From: Actinoplanes flavus
GTDB taxonomy: Bacteria > Actinomycetota > Actinomycetes > Mycobacteriales > Micromonosporaceae
Assembly: GCF_017592555.1 (NCBI RefSeq)
Contig: NZ_JAGFNS010000017.1
Span: 106,529 to 170,528, forward strand
DNA length: 64,000 nucleotides
Reading direction: 5' to 3'
Positions 55,967 through 64,000 of this stretch are shown here, piece after piece. The notes below the pieces were generated by a model that was not told the DNA's origin, did no database searches, and saw nothing but the letters and a program-made list of their open reading frames with translations. The translations under genes were made by a program, and so were the position numbers. Positions within the stretch are counted from its first letter, which is position 1. Each line of letters opens with the position of its first letter.

Positions 55967-56890
55967 CTAGGCGTACGAGTGCAGGCCCTCGAAGAACAGG
56001 TTCACGCCGAACAGGTTCATCAGCATCGTCACGAAGCCGACGACGGCGATCCAGGTGGCGGTGGTCCGCCTGACGCTCGGGGTGGCCCGGGCGTGCAGGT
56101 AGGCGGCGTAGACGATCCAGGAGATGAAGGCCCACACCTCCTTGGGGTCCCAGCCCCAGTAGCGGCCCCAGGACGCCTCGGCCCACAGCGGCCCGGCGAT
56201 CAGCGCGCCGAACGTGAACAGCGGGAAGGCGAAGGCGTGCAGGCGGAAGGTGAGCCGCTCCAGCGTGCCCGCGTCACCGACCCGCTTGCCCAGCGTGTAG
56301 GGGAAGCCGCGCTTGCCGGTGTCCCACCCGTTCTTGATCAGGAACATGGCGGCCGGGACCACGCCGACCAGCAGGATGCCGGACGAGATGATGATCGTCG
56401 AGACGTGGATGACGTACCAGTACGAGTTCAGCGCCGGGACCAGCGGCCCGACCGGGGTGTAGGCGACCAGCGCGGCCGCGCCCAGCAGCACCACCAGGGT
56501 CAGGCTGGCGAACAGGCCCAGATGCCGGACGGCCGGACGGCGCAGCAGCACACCGGCCCACACCGCGGAGCCGATCAGCGTGGTGGAGAGGATGTACTCG
56601 TACATGTTTCCCCAGGGCATCCGCTCGGCGGCGATGCCCCGGGTGACCGTGGTGGCCAGGTGCAGGGCCAGGGCGATCAGGTTGAGCGCCACCCCGATCC
56701 GGCCGACCAGCTCGCCCCGGTCGCGTTCCGGCGCCCCCTTCAGATCGGGGACCGGAGCGCCGGCCCCCACGAGAGCGGCCCGGCCGATGTGGCTGCGCCG
56801 GCCGAACGCGTACTCCCCGGCGTAGCAGACCATGGCGGCCAGGTAGGCCAGCACGGTCAGCGCCATGAGCTGATTGGACAACTCCGCCAT
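55967..56890 (-). CDS. ccsB: cytochrome c heme-lyase subunit CcsB/CcsA-type (ResC)
   Basis: This 307-residue protein has eight or more helices and the tryptophan-rich heme-handling motif 'WGRYWGWDPKEVWAFISW' with flanking His residues. With ResB it forms system II, which carries heme outward and attaches it to apocytochrome c. ATG 56890 overlaps the resB stop (TGATG). Last gene of the hemL-ccsB operon. Confidence 0.93.
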   Translation of the reverse strand: MAELSNQLMALTVLAYLAAMVCYAGEYAFGRRSHIGRAALVGAGAPVPDLKGAPERDRGELVGRIGVALNLIALALHLATTVTRGIAAERMPWGNMYEYILSTTLIGSAVWAGVLLRRPAVRHLGLFASLTLVVLLGAAALVAYTPVGPLVPALNSYWYVIHVSTIIISSGILLVGVVPAAMFLIKNGWDTGKRGFPYTLGKRVGDAGTLERLTFRLHAFAFPLFTFGALIAGPLWAEASWGRYWGWDPKEVWAFISWIVYAAYLHARATPSVRRTTATWIAVVGFVTMLMNLFGVNLFFEGLHSYA

Positions 56891-58482
56891 CAGGGCGTCC
56901 CTTCCTTGATGTGCCGGGTGAGCGCCGCGAACTCGTCGCCGAAACCTGGGTAGTCGGTACGGGGCAGGCCACCTGCTTCGGTCACGCTACCGCCCTCGGC
57001 GGAAGCCACCCGGAACCAGACCCTACGGCGGTGCGTGAACAGCGACAGCATCAACCCGGCCAGCCCCAGCACCGCCCCGATCAGCATGAGGAACTGGGTC
57101 GGGTCGTGCCGGATCGAGATCGTGGCGAACCGGCGGATTCCGGCGAACTCGAGCGTGCTGCCGTCGTCGAGGGTCCACTTCTCGCCGGGCCGCAGCACGT
57201 ACGGCCGCTCGCCGCTGATCTTCTTGAGGTCGCCGTCGGCGATCTGCTCACGGTTCAGCGCGTAGACCGAGCTCGGCTTGCCGACGTCCAGCCCCAGGTC
57301 GCCGCGGTAGGCCGCGATGTAGAGCACCGGGTTGTCGGCGGCCGGGAACTGCGAGGTGGCGCTGCCGTCGGTGCCGCCGGTGGGCAGGAAGACACCCTCG
57401 AAGCCCATCTGGAGCTTCGGGTCCCGCGCGCCGGTGGCCGGATCGAGGTTGACGTCCGGGAACTGGACGACCCCCTCGCTGGTCATGTTGAGGTCGCCGG
57501 GCAGGAACGGGACGACCTTGGTCTGCGAGACGCCGTACCGGTCGGTGTAGCGCAGCACCGGAGCGTACCCCTGACCGATCAGGTTGATGTTGGCGCCGTC
57601 GAGCCGCAGCGGGTCGTTGACGGTGAACCGATCCGGGCGGTAGTCGCCGCCGTTCTCGCTCACCTCGACCGTGGCCTCGAACGACTTCGGGATCCCGGAG
57701 GACTGGAAGGTGGATTCGAAATCGGTCATCCGCACGCAGAAGTCGGGCAGGTCGGAGGCATCCACCCGGGGGCCGAGAACCGACTCGTCGAACTGCGTGA
57801 CAGCGCTGCAGAAACCCTGGTCGGCACCCTCCACCAGGAGGCGGTTCGCGTGCCAGCCGTACCAGTGCCCGAAACCGACGCCGACCAGCACCGCCAGCAT
57901 GGCGAAGTGGAAGAGCAGGTTGCCGGTCTCCTTGAGGTAGCCCTTCTCGGCCGCGACGGTCCAGCCGTCGGGCGTCTCCCGCAACCGGGTCCGCCAGCGC
58001 CGCCGGCGCAGCGTCTTCGCGATCTCCGCGGCCACGGCCGCGGGCTCCTCCGGGCGTTCCGCCGCGGGGGCATGCTGCGGCAGGCGGTCCAACCGCTTCG
58101 GAGCATCCGGGGGTACGGTCCGGAGCGCCCGGACGTGGTCACGCAACCGTGGCAGCACGCACCCGACGAGCGACGTGAACAGCAGCAGGTAGATCGCCGC
58201 GAACCAGGGTGACGCGTAGACGTCGAAGGCGAAGAGGCGGTCGATCGCCGGAGCCAGTTTCGGATGGGCGGCGAAGTACTCGGCGACGTTCTCCCGGTTC
58301 ACCGAGCGCTGCGGGAAGATCGAGCCCGGCACCGCGGCCACGGCCAGCAGGAAGAGCAGGATCAACGCCGTACGCATGCTGGTGAGCTGGCGCCAGGAGT
58401 TGCGCAGCAGCGCCCACAGCGGGTTGCCCCGGCCCGGCGGCGGCGCCCCGGCGGTGGCGGGACGGTCCTCGACGACTGTCAC
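56890..58482 (-). CDS. resB: cytochrome c biogenesis protein ResB
   Basis: This 530-residue protein has three N-terminal helices, a large external domain (about residues 200-440) and a final helix ('FLMLIGAVLGLAGLMLSLFTH'). The typical ResB opening is 'LWALLRNSWRQLTSMRTALILLFLLAVAAVPGSIFPQR'. It is the CcsB partner in cytochrome c heme attachment. I chose GTG 58482 (GTGA overlap with ccdA) over ATG 58494. Confidence 0.92.
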   Translation of the reverse strand: MTVVEDRPATAGAPPPGRGNPLWALLRNSWRQLTSMRTALILLFLLAVAAVPGSIFPQRSVNRENVAEYFAAHPKLAPAIDRLFAFDVYASPWFAAIYLLLFTSLVGCVLPRLRDHVRALRTVPPDAPKRLDRLPQHAPAAERPEEPAAVAAEIAKTLRRRRWRTRLRETPDGWTVAAEKGYLKETGNLLFHFAMLAVLVGVGFGHWYGWHANRLLVEGADQGFCSAVTQFDESVLGPRVDASDLPDFCVRMTDFESTFQSSGIPKSFEATVEVSENGGDYRPDRFTVNDPLRLDGANINLIGQGYAPVLRYTDRYGVSQTKVVPFLPGDLNMTSEGVVQFPDVNLDPATGARDPKLQMGFEGVFLPTGGTDGSATSQFPAADNPVLYIAAYRGDLGLDVGKPSSVYALNREQIADGDLKKISGERPYVLRPGEKWTLDDGSTLEFAGIRRFATISIRHDPTQFLMLIGAVLGLAGLMLSLFTHRRRVWFRVASAEGGSVTEAGGLPRTDYPGFGDEFAALTRHIKEGTP

Positions 58483-59234
58483 AGCAGCACCCACTCACCG
58501 ACGTCGACGCTGGTCATCAACCAGGTGAGGAAGTACTCGTACCGGCCGGAGACGAGCGCCACCCCGACCAGGATGAGCAGCACCCCGCCCACCCGGGTGA
58601 CCCATCGGCTGTTGCGGCGGATCGCCTTGAACACGCCGAGCAGCCGGCGGAAGAAGAGCCCGAACAGGATGAACGGGACGCCCAGCCCGAGGCTGAAGGT
58701 GATCGCCAGGAGCACCGCCCGGTCGGCCTGCCCGGTCGTGGTGGCCAGCGCCATCACGCCGCCCAGGGTCGGGCCGACGCACGGGATCCAGGACAGCGCG
58801 AAGATCGCGCCGAAGACCGGGGCGCCCAGCAGCCCGGCGGCCGGCAGCCGGCTGATCCGGGCCTCCCGCTGGAAGCCCGGGATCACGCCGAGATAGCCCA
58901 GGCCCAGCACGATGACGAGAATCCCGAGGACGAGGTTGAGCGTGTCCCGATGGGTGATCATCGTGAAGCTGGCGGTGGTGGCGAGCGTGCCGAGCGTGAA
59001 GACGGTCGAGAAGCCGAGCACGAAGAGCCCGGTCCCGGCGAGGATCCGGCCCTTCACCCGGCCGGTCGTCGCCTCCAGATCGGAACCGGCCAGCCCGGTG
59101 ACGTACGAGAGGTAGCCTGGGAGCAGCGGCAACACGCACGGCGAGAGGATGCTCACCAGACCGGCGATGAGCGCCGCGCCGACCGCGAGCAGCAGCGGCC
59201 CGTCCATGACCGTGCCCCGGAACACCTCACCCAT
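58479..59234 (-). CDS. ccdA: CcdA-type thiol-disulfide transmembrane transporter
   Basis: This 251-residue membrane protein has six helices and the two conserved Cys positions ('SILSPCVLPLLPGYLSYVTG' and 'LSWIPCVGPTLGGVMAL'). It passes reducing equivalents across the membrane to the ResA-like thioredoxin, keeping apocytochrome c thiols reduced. ATG 59234 overlaps the resA-like stop by one base. Confidence 0.93.
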   Translation of the reverse strand: MGEVFRGTVMDGPLLLAVGAALIAGLVSILSPCVLPLLPGYLSYVTGLAGSDLEATTGRVKGRILAGTGLFVLGFSTVFTLGTLATTASFTMITHRDTLNLVLGILVIVLGLGYLGVIPGFQREARISRLPAAGLLGAPVFGAIFALSWIPCVGPTLGGVMALATTTGQADRAVLLAITFSLGLGVPFILFGLFFRRLLGVFKAIRRNSRWVTRVGGVLLILVGVALVSGRYEYFLTWLMTSVDVGEWVLL

Positions 59235-59794
59235 CAGCCGACCGCCTCCGCCGCGATCCTCTCCACCAGCGGCTGCAACTCACCGTTGGTGGTCGAGCGC
59301 CGGATGGCGGCCGCGATCCGGCCCTGCCGGTCCAGGATCAGGGTGCTCGGCACCGCGCTCTGGGTCACGTCGAACTTGAGCCCGACCCGGCCCTCGAAGT
59401 CGTACACACTGCCGTAGGTGACGTGGTAGCCGCGCTCGAACGCCTTCGCCGAGTCCCGGTCGTCGCGGGTGTTGACGCCGAGGAAGGTGACGTTGGAGTC
59501 CTTGGTCGCCTGGTAGGTCTTCTCCAGGTCGTCCGCCTCGGCCCGGCACGGCGCGCACCAGGAGCCCCAGAAGTTGACCACGACCACCTTGCCGCGGTCC
59601 GCCTCCAGGTCGTAGGCGGCGCCGTCCAGCAGTTCCCCGGTCACGCCGGAGACCAGCGGCCGCTCCGCCGCGGCGCACTCCACCACCATGTTCGTGGTGC
59701 CGCATTTCGTCGCCCAGTTCTCCTCGCCGCCGCAGCCGCTCAGGGCTCCGGCGGCGGTGACCGCGGTGAGGGCGGCGACGGCGAGGCGGCGCAC
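59234..59794 (-). CDS. resA: ResA/TlpA-like membrane-anchored thioredoxin
   Basis: This 186-residue lipoprotein has a lipobox ending at Cys21 ('AGALSGC') and a thioredoxin fold with active site Cys80-Ala-Pro-Cys83 in 'VVVNFWGSWCAPCRAE'. The cis-Pro loop is 'QSAVPSTLIL'. It reduces apocytochrome c for heme attachment. I chose GTG 59794, two bases after the phosphatase stop. Confidence 0.9.
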   Translation of the reverse strand: MRRLAVAALTAVTAAGALSGCGGEENWATKCGTTNMVVECAAAERPLVSGVTGELLDGAAYDLEADRGKVVVVNFWGSWCAPCRAEADDLEKTYQATKDSNVTFLGVNTRDDRDSAKAFERGYHVTYGSVYDFEGRVGLKFDVTQSAVPSTLILDRQGRIAAAIRRSTTNGELQPLVERIAAEAVG

Positions 59795-59796
59795 GG

Positions 59797-60453
59797 TCAG
59801 GCCCCCTTGGCTGTCTTGGCCGTCGCGGACATGGCGACCAGGTGTGCGGCGGGCTCCGAGTAGTCGATGCCGACCACCTTGGAACCCTCGAACCGGAACG
59901 AGGTCAGGCTGGCCAGACCACACTCGCGGCGCCTCGGATCGTGCCAGAGGCGCTTGCCCTCCACGTACCGCCGGAGCGTCCAGATGGGCAGCTGGTGCGA
60001 GACGCAGACCGCCTCGTGGCCCTCGGCCGCGACCCGGGCCGCCTGGACCGCCGCGAACATCCGCTGTGCGATCACCAGGTACGCCTCACCCCAGGACGGC
60101 GTGATCGGGTCACGCAGCACCCACCAGTGCCGCGGGTTGCTGAACGCGCCGTCGCCGACCGAGACCTTCTTGCCCTCGAAGTAGTTCGCGCTCTCGATCA
60201 GCCGCACGTCGGCGGCGATGTCCAGTTTGAACTCGGCGGCGAACGGGGCCGCGGTCTCCTGCGCACGCTCCAGCGGGCTGGCCACCACGTGCGTGATGTC
60301 CCGGCCGGACAGCACCTCGGCGGCCGCCTTCGCCATCTGGTGGCCCAGCTCGGAGAGGTGGAAGTCGGGCAGGCGCCCGTACAGGATCTTGGTGGGGTTG
60401 TAGACCTCGCCGTGCCGCAGCACGTGGACCGTGGTCTTCGTCGGCTCGGTCAA
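59797..60453 (-). CDS. histidine phosphatase superfamily (phosphoglycerate-mutase-like) protein
   Basis: This ~218-residue enzyme has the phospho-histidine motif RHG at residues 13-15 ('VHVLRHGEVYNPTKILYG') and the second catalytic His in 'AVCVSHQLPI'. It lies inside the hemL-cytochrome c maturation operon in many actinobacteria; the substrate is unknown. I chose TTG 60453, which follows GGGAG and the hemL stop. Longer in-frame starts would run into hemL. Confidence 0.85.
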   Translation of the reverse strand: MTEPTKTTVHVLRHGEVYNPTKILYGRLPDFHLSELGHQMAKAAAEVLSGRDITHVVASPLERAQETAAPFAAEFKLDIAADVRLIESANYFEGKKVSVGDGAFSNPRHWWVLRDPITPSWGEAYLVIAQRMFAAVQAARVAAEGHEAVCVSHQLPIWTLRRYVEGKRLWHDPRRRECGLASLTSFRFEGSKVVGIDYSEPAAHLVAMSATAKTAKGA

Positions 60454-60455
60454 GG

Positions 60456-61793
60456 TCAGGCTCCCGCTGCCGCTCGGGCCGCGTGCGGTGCCGCCGCGGC
60501 GATCGTTTCCAGTGCCAGGTCGTCGATCGCCGTCGACACGAACCACGACTCGAAGGCGCTCGGCGGCAGGTAGACGCCACGGGCCAGCATGGTGTGGAAG
60601 AACGCCTTGAACGCGGCCGCGTCCTGGGTCTTCGCGGAGTCGTAGTCGACGACCTCGGCGTCGGTGAAGAAGATCGAGAACATGTTTCCGGCGTACGAGA
60701 GCCGGTGCGCGACACCCGCGGCGCCGAGCGCCTCCGAGCAGAGCGAGCCGATGGTGCCGGCCAGCTCGTCCAGGCGCTTGTAGGCGGCCGCGTCGGCGAG
60801 CCGCAGCGAGGTCAGGCCGGCGGCGCAGGCCAGCGGGTTACCGGAGAGGGTGCCCGCCTGGTAGACCGGGCCGGCCGGGGCGAGCCGGGACATGATCTCC
60901 CGGCGGCCGCCGAACGCCGCGGCGGGCAGGCCACCGCCCATCACCTTGCCGAAGGTGAACAGGTCGGCGTCGACCGGGTGCAGTCCGGCCCAGCCGCCGG
61001 CGGAGACCCGGAAGCCGGTCATCACCTCGTCGATGATGAGCAGCGCGCCGTGCCGGTGGGCGATCTCGGCCAGCTTGCCGTTGAAGTCGTCGCGCGGGGT
61101 GACCACACCCATGTTTCCCGGAGCCGCCTCGGTGATGATCGCGGCGATTTCGGCGCCCTCGGACGCGAACGCCGCCTCGACGGCGGCCACGTCGTTGTAC
61201 GGCAGCACGATCGTCTCGCTCGCCGCCGCACCGGTGACCCCGAGCGAGTCGGGCAGGCCGAGGGTGGCCACGCCGGACCCGGCCGCGGCGAGCAGCGCGT
61301 CCACGTGGCCGTGGTAGCAGCCGGCGAACTTCACGATCTTCGACCGGCCGGTGTATCCACGGGCCAGCCGGATCGCGGTCATGGTCGCCTCGGTGCCCGA
61401 GTTGACCAGCCGCACCTCGTCGATCGGGGTCCGGCGGACGATCTCCTCGGCCAGATCCACCTCACCGGCGGTGGGCGTACCGAAACTGGTGCCCAGCGCC
61501 GCGGCGCGCTGCACCGCCTCGATGATCTCGGGGTGTGCGTGCCCGTGGATGAGCGGACCCCAGGAGCAGACCAGGTCGACGTAGCGGCGCCCGTCGACGT
61601 CGGTGAGCCACGGGCCGCTGCCCGAGGCCATGAACCGGGGCGTCCCGCCGACCGCGCGGAACGCACGCACAGGTGAATTCACCCCACCGGGCACGATGGC
61701 CTGGGCGCGGTCGAACAGGGCCTGGGAGACCGGGGCATCCTCCGGGTACGGAAGATCCGCGGTGGGATATGTCGTGGTCACAGCGGTCCCCAT
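60456..61793 (-). CDS. hemL: glutamate-1-semialdehyde 2,1-aminomutase
   Basis: This 445-residue PLP enzyme makes 5-aminolevulinate, the precursor of heme. Class III aminotransferase motifs are clear: 'IVPGGVNSPVRAFRAVGG', 'NSGTEATMTAIRLARGYTG', 'LLIIDEVMTGFR' and the cofactor-lysine region 'LFTFGKVMGGGLPAAAFGG'. It is the first gene of the operon with phosphatase, resA-like, ccdA, resB and ccsB, joining heme supply to cytochrome c assembly. Confidence 0.95.
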   Translation of the reverse strand: MGTAVTTTYPTADLPYPEDAPVSQALFDRAQAIVPGGVNSPVRAFRAVGGTPRFMASGSGPWLTDVDGRRYVDLVCSWGPLIHGHAHPEIIEAVQRAAALGTSFGTPTAGEVDLAEEIVRRTPIDEVRLVNSGTEATMTAIRLARGYTGRSKIVKFAGCYHGHVDALLAAAGSGVATLGLPDSLGVTGAAASETIVLPYNDVAAVEAAFASEGAEIAAIITEAAPGNMGVVTPRDDFNGKLAEIAHRHGALLIIDEVMTGFRVSAGGWAGLHPVDADLFTFGKVMGGGLPAAAFGGRREIMSRLAPAGPVYQAGTLSGNPLACAAGLTSLRLADAAAYKRLDELAGTIGSLCSEALGAAGVAHRLSYAGNMFSIFFTDAEVVDYDSAKTQDAAAFKAFFHTMLARGVYLPPSAFESWFVSTAIDDLALETIAAAAPHAARAAAGA

Positions 61794-61905
61794 TCTGTCA
61801 GCGGCATGGAACGAGTATTGCGAGAGGGTTGTTCACATCACCGGATGATGTCCTTCGAGCGCACGGTCTGATCGCGCCAGACGGGCCGATATACCCCGAA
61901 GAGGA

Positions 61906-61911
61906 TAGGCT
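61906..61911 (+). promoter_or_regulatory. -10-like hexamer of the STAS gene
   Basis: TAGGCT lies seven bases before the GTG at 61919, consistent with a leaderless transcript. The same hexamer is used at the same distance before the GNAT gene (minus strand near 29250). No good -35 was seen. Confidence 0.35.
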
Positions 61912-61918
61912 GAGCCGC

Positions 61919-62245
61919 GTGGAGCGTCCCGAGCTGTCCATCACGGTTCAGCGCACCCCGGACGAGGTCGTCATCCAGCTCGCCGGGGAAATCGACGTGC
62001 TCACGGTCACCGAGTTGGCCGCCGTCGTCAACGAGATCCTGGCCGAGCCGCCGAACCGGATCGTGCTGGACATGGCCGGTGTGACGTTCTGTGACTCCCA
62101 GGGTCTCGGCACGCTGGTGGTGCTCAGCCGCAAGGCGCAGCACGCGCAGGTGGTGCTGGCGCTGGTGAATGTCGGCGACTTCCTGATGCGTGTGCTCGAC
62201 ATCACCGGGCTCCGATCCGCCCTGATGATCAGCAGCAACACCTGA
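61919..62245 (+). CDS. STAS-domain anti-anti-sigma factor
   Basis: This 108-residue single STAS domain has the phosphorylatable Ser60 in 'GVTFCDSQGLGTLVVLSRKA', as in SpoIIAA/RsbV/BldG. Such proteins release sigma factors by binding their anti-sigma kinases. I chose GTG 61919; the frame is open upstream but runs into the divergent hemL. No anti-sigma kinase or sigma-B-type factor lies next to it. Confidence 0.85.
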   Translation: MERPELSITVQRTPDEVVIQLAGEIDVLTVTELAAVVNEILAEPPNRIVLDMAGVTFCDSQGLGTLVVLSRKAQHAQVVLALVNVGDFLMRVLDITGLRSALMISSNT

Positions 62246-62260
62246 CAGCCGGTCGGAGCC

Positions 62261-62281
62261 TGTGGATAACGCTGTGGACAA
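62261..62281 (-). other. two tandem DnaA boxes between the STAS gene and a membrane protein gene
   Basis: TGTGGATAA (62261-62269) and TGTGGACAA (62273-62281) are direct repeats with 12-base spacing. Read on the minus strand they are TTATCCACA and TTGTCCACA, the perfect E. coli and the Streptomyces-preferred DnaA boxes. They lie between convergent stop codons, the second box almost touching the stop at 62284. Confidence 0.6.
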
Positions 62282-62283
62282 CC

Positions 62284-63066
62284 TCAGCGGAAGTCGCCGC
62301 TGACGGTCGCGGTCACGTTCGCCCCGGTGGTCGCGGTCGCGGCGTAGGAGTCCCCGTTCGCGTCCCGCCCGCCGGTGGCATGGGTGTACCGCGCGGAGAA
62401 CGTGTAGGTGCCCGGCTCCAGGGTGTCACCCGAGGACAGCACGAAGCGGTAGACCGCCGTCCCGGACTCCTCGGTGACGGTGCTGGTCACGCTCGCGCCG
62501 GGCACCTGCTGGCTGCCGCCGCGGGCGGTGAACCCGTCGGTCCGCACGATCCGGATCGTCACCTCGAGGGCGGTGAGCCGCTCGCCGGCCGTCACCGTGA
62601 CGACGCTGCCGGCTTGGGAGTCGCCGTCCGGGACGACCGTGCCGTCCGCCCGCAGCGCGCTCTTCGCCGGCGCCACGCTGCCGGCGGTGGCCGACGGACT
62701 CGGCGACCGGCTGGGCGGCCGGGACTTCGGGGTCCTGGCGGGCGCGGAACTCGGGGTGCCGGTCGGGCCGATCGCGCTGGAGGAGGCCGGACCGCTCGGG
62801 GTGGGCTCGACCGTGACCGTCACCGAGGGGGTGGGCCCGGGAACCGGGTCACCGTCACCGGCGACCGCCCACTGCGCGAACCCGCCGCCGCCGAGCACCG
62901 CGGCGACCGCCACGGCCGCTCCGGCGATCTTCACCCGGGGATGCTTCGCGACCTGGTTGCGCATGGCGGTCCGGGTGATCCGGTCGAGCATCGCCGCACG
63001 GTCCGGCCGGTGCGCCGCCGCCTCGGCGCGCAGTGCCGCGCGCAGCTCGGGTTCGATGAGCGTCAT
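62284..63066 (-). CDS. single-pass membrane protein with external beta domain
   Basis: This 260-residue protein has a cytoplasmic N-terminus ('RAALRAEAAAHRPDRAAMLDRITRTAM'), one membrane helix ('VKIAGAAVAVAAVLGGGGFAQWAV', ~residues 45-68), a Ser/Pro/Thr stalk (~residues 75-130) and an external beta-rich domain. This plan is typical of Actinoplanes proteins encoded directly after an ECF sigma factor. Its ATG overlaps the stop of an upstream frame (ATGA) that is broken 70 bases further by a G-homopolymer, so its partner gene is lost. Confidence 0.7.
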   Translation of the reverse strand: MTLIEPELRAALRAEAAAHRPDRAAMLDRITRTAMRNQVAKHPRVKIAGAAVAVAAVLGGGGFAQWAVAGDGDPVPGPTPSVTVTVEPTPSGPASSSAIGPTGTPSSAPARTPKSRPPSRSPSPSATAGSVAPAKSALRADGTVVPDGDSQAGSVVTVTAGERLTALEVTIRIVRTDGFTARGGSQQVPGASVTSTVTEESGTAVYRFVLSSGDTLEPGTYTFSARYTHATGGRDANGDSYAATATTGANVTATVSGDFR

Positions 63067-63132
63067 CGCGCCGCCTCCCCACCGTCGATTCGGGCCAGGG
63101 CGACATCGGCACCCTCAGGTTCCTCCGGCCGT
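63063..63132 (-). pseudogene. 3' remnant of the gene upstream of the membrane protein (probably a sigma factor)
   Basis: The last ~22 codons of a coding frame ('RPEEPEGADVALARIDGGEAAR') run up to the G-homopolymer at 63133 and stop with an ATGA overlap at the next gene. Beyond the homopolymer the frame is nonsense and then antisense to nothing related. Identity as a sigma factor is inferred only from the downstream gene's layout. Confidence 0.4.
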
Positions 63133-63208
<76 letters not shown>

Positions 63209-63274
63209 GACAGCGCCCCCCGCTGGGCCCCGGGGCGGGGGCCGCGGGGCCGCGGCGCCCGGCGCCCACGACGA

Positions 63275-64000
63275 TCACTTGAAGGTGATGTCGGACTCGT
63301 CGTAGACGCAGTTGACGCCGTCCGCGCCGGTGCCGATCTTGGTCGGCTCCTTGCCGGAGCTGTTGCCGGTGAACGTGACGCAGATGTCCAGGCTCTTCTT
63401 GCCGACCACGGTGACCTTGGAGATCGTGGCGGTGTCGCCGTAGTTGGCGTTGATGCCGACCAGGCTGCCGGCCGGGGCGGTGGCGACCACGTTCTGCACC
63501 ACGACGGCGCGCTTGTGCTGCGCCGAGCAGTTGCCGCACGACCGGTACAGCTTGCCGAAGTCCTCGACCTGGAAGTTCCTGATGGTCAGCGTGCCGCCGC
63601 CGTTGTGCTGGAAGACCTTGTCGTCCGCGCCCTTGGCGCCGCCACCGTCCACGGTGTAGGTGGCCGAGGTGCCGCCCTTGAAGGTGGCCGCGTCCTCACC
63701 GACGTTCTCCCACCACACGTTGATCAGCGTGCAGGAGCCGGAGCAGTGGATGCCGTCGGCGGCCGGAGCACCGAGGACGACGTTCTTCAGCACCGCGCCG
63801 TCGGCCAGCTTGAAGATCGGGTCCTGCGACTCGTCTTGGGAGTCGCTGCCCAGGTCGCCGCTGCCGAAGTAGCGGACGTTGCCGCCGTCCAGGGTGCCGG
63901 AGACGGCGATGGTGGCGGTGACCGCCTTCTCACCGGTCGCGGACGGCCACGCCGTGCTGGCGCTGGTGGCGGTCGGCGTCGCGGTGGCCGTCCTGGTGGC
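63275..64000 (-). CDS. pectate lyase (PL3-like), 3' part
   Basis: The frame is open from the window edge to a TGA at 63275 (241 codons seen). It begins in a Thr/Ala-rich linker ('TATATPTATSAS'), which usually follows a carbohydrate-binding module, then shows the PL3 core: 'FKLADGAVLKNVVLGAPAADGIHCSG', 'NVWWENVGEDAATFKGG' and 'RSCGNCSAQHKRAVVVQ'. It would be secreted and cut polygalacturonate. The N-terminus lies outside the window. Confidence 0.88.
   Translation of the reverse strand, partial: ATRTATATPTATSASTAWPSATGEKAVTATIAVSGTLDGGNVRYFGSGDLGSDSQDESQDPIFKLADGAVLKNVVLGAPAADGIHCSGSCTLINVWWENVGEDAATFKGGTSATYTVDGGGAKGADDKVFQHNGGGTLTIRNFQVEDFGKLYRSCGNCSAQHKRAVVVQNVVATAPAGSLVGINANYGDTATISKVTVVGKKSLDICVTFTGNSSGKEPTKIGTGADGVNCVYDESDITFK

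Noticed and set aside
61820..61850. Rex site before hemL
   Set aside because: Only one half (TGTGAAC on the minus strand) matches; the second half-site is missing.

Overview
This window is high-GC actinobacterial chromosome, most likely Actinoplanes or a close relative in the Micromonosporaceae. The pointers are the strong G/C third-position bias, frequent GTG and some TTG starts, a BldC-type regulator, a menaquinone (futalosine) respiratory gene set, and an isolated flagellar export gene, fliQ. The order nuo, menG, mqnC, mqnA, mqnE, mqnP/ubiD-like/ubiX-like, resB/ccsB, hemL is a conserved actinobacterial core neighbourhood from memory of Streptomyces synteny. The taxon is an inference, because no rRNA is present.

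Layout. Positions 1-10.9 kb hold the respiratory complex I operon on the minus strand (nuoA to nuoK, then the start of nuoL), with almost every junction translationally coupled (ATGA/GTGA). Positions 11-15 kb hold a menaquinone-reductase-like flavoprotein, menG and mqnC. Positions 15-23 kb carry a TetR/VOC divergent pair, an SNF2 helicase with a SWIM-finger partner, an aldo/keto reductase and an LPITG cell-wall protein. Positions 23-32.7 kb hold mqnA, an AlbA_2/HATPase/winged-helix regulator with a large palindromic operator, HelD, an LLM oxidoreductase, a GNAT, and a self-regulated ABC exporter operon. Positions 32.8-38.3 kb hold a secreted subtilase, an orphan fliQ, a cobalamin-riboswitch-controlled btuFCD operon, and a PadR/signal-peptidase-like pair whose peptidase lacks both catalytic residues. 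Positions 38.3-50.5 kb hold two small membrane proteins, mqnE, an NlpC/P60 hydrolase, a Pro/Ala-repeat membrane protein, a DEAD-box helicase with a Gly-Asp-Arg-Pro-Gln repeat tail, a glycolipid-binding-family protein, a gluzincin-like protease, a cysteine-desulfhydrase-like PLP enzyme with an Lrp regulator, and bldC. Positions 50.5-62.3 kb hold the late menaquinone genes (ubiX-like, mqnP, ubiD-like), a SigE-family sigma with a membrane partner, and a cytochrome c maturation operon (hemL, phosphatase, resA-like, ccdA, resB, ccsB) with a divergent STAS protein. At the right edge are an orphaned membrane protein, two long G homopolymers that look like an assembly junction, and the 3' end of a pectate lyase.

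How it works together. The core of the window builds a menaquinone-based electron transport chain: complex I, quinone synthesis by the futalosine route (mqnA, mqnC, mqnE, mqnP, decarboxylase pair, menG; mqnB and mqnD are not here), heme synthesis and cytochrome c assembly. Two near-consensus Rex (NADH/NAD sensor) sites, before nuoA and before the quinone-reductase-like gene, suggest shared redox control. Between these blocks sit one-off accessory genes with unusually clear operators.

The observations I would follow first are the catalytically dead signal peptidase with its PadR regulator, the 28-bp palindrome in front of the AlbA_2 protein, the orphan fliQ behind btuFCD, the tandem operators of the ABC exporter operon, and the hairpin built from two DnaA boxes. 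No tRNA, rRNA, CRISPR array, insertion sequence or prophage was seen.
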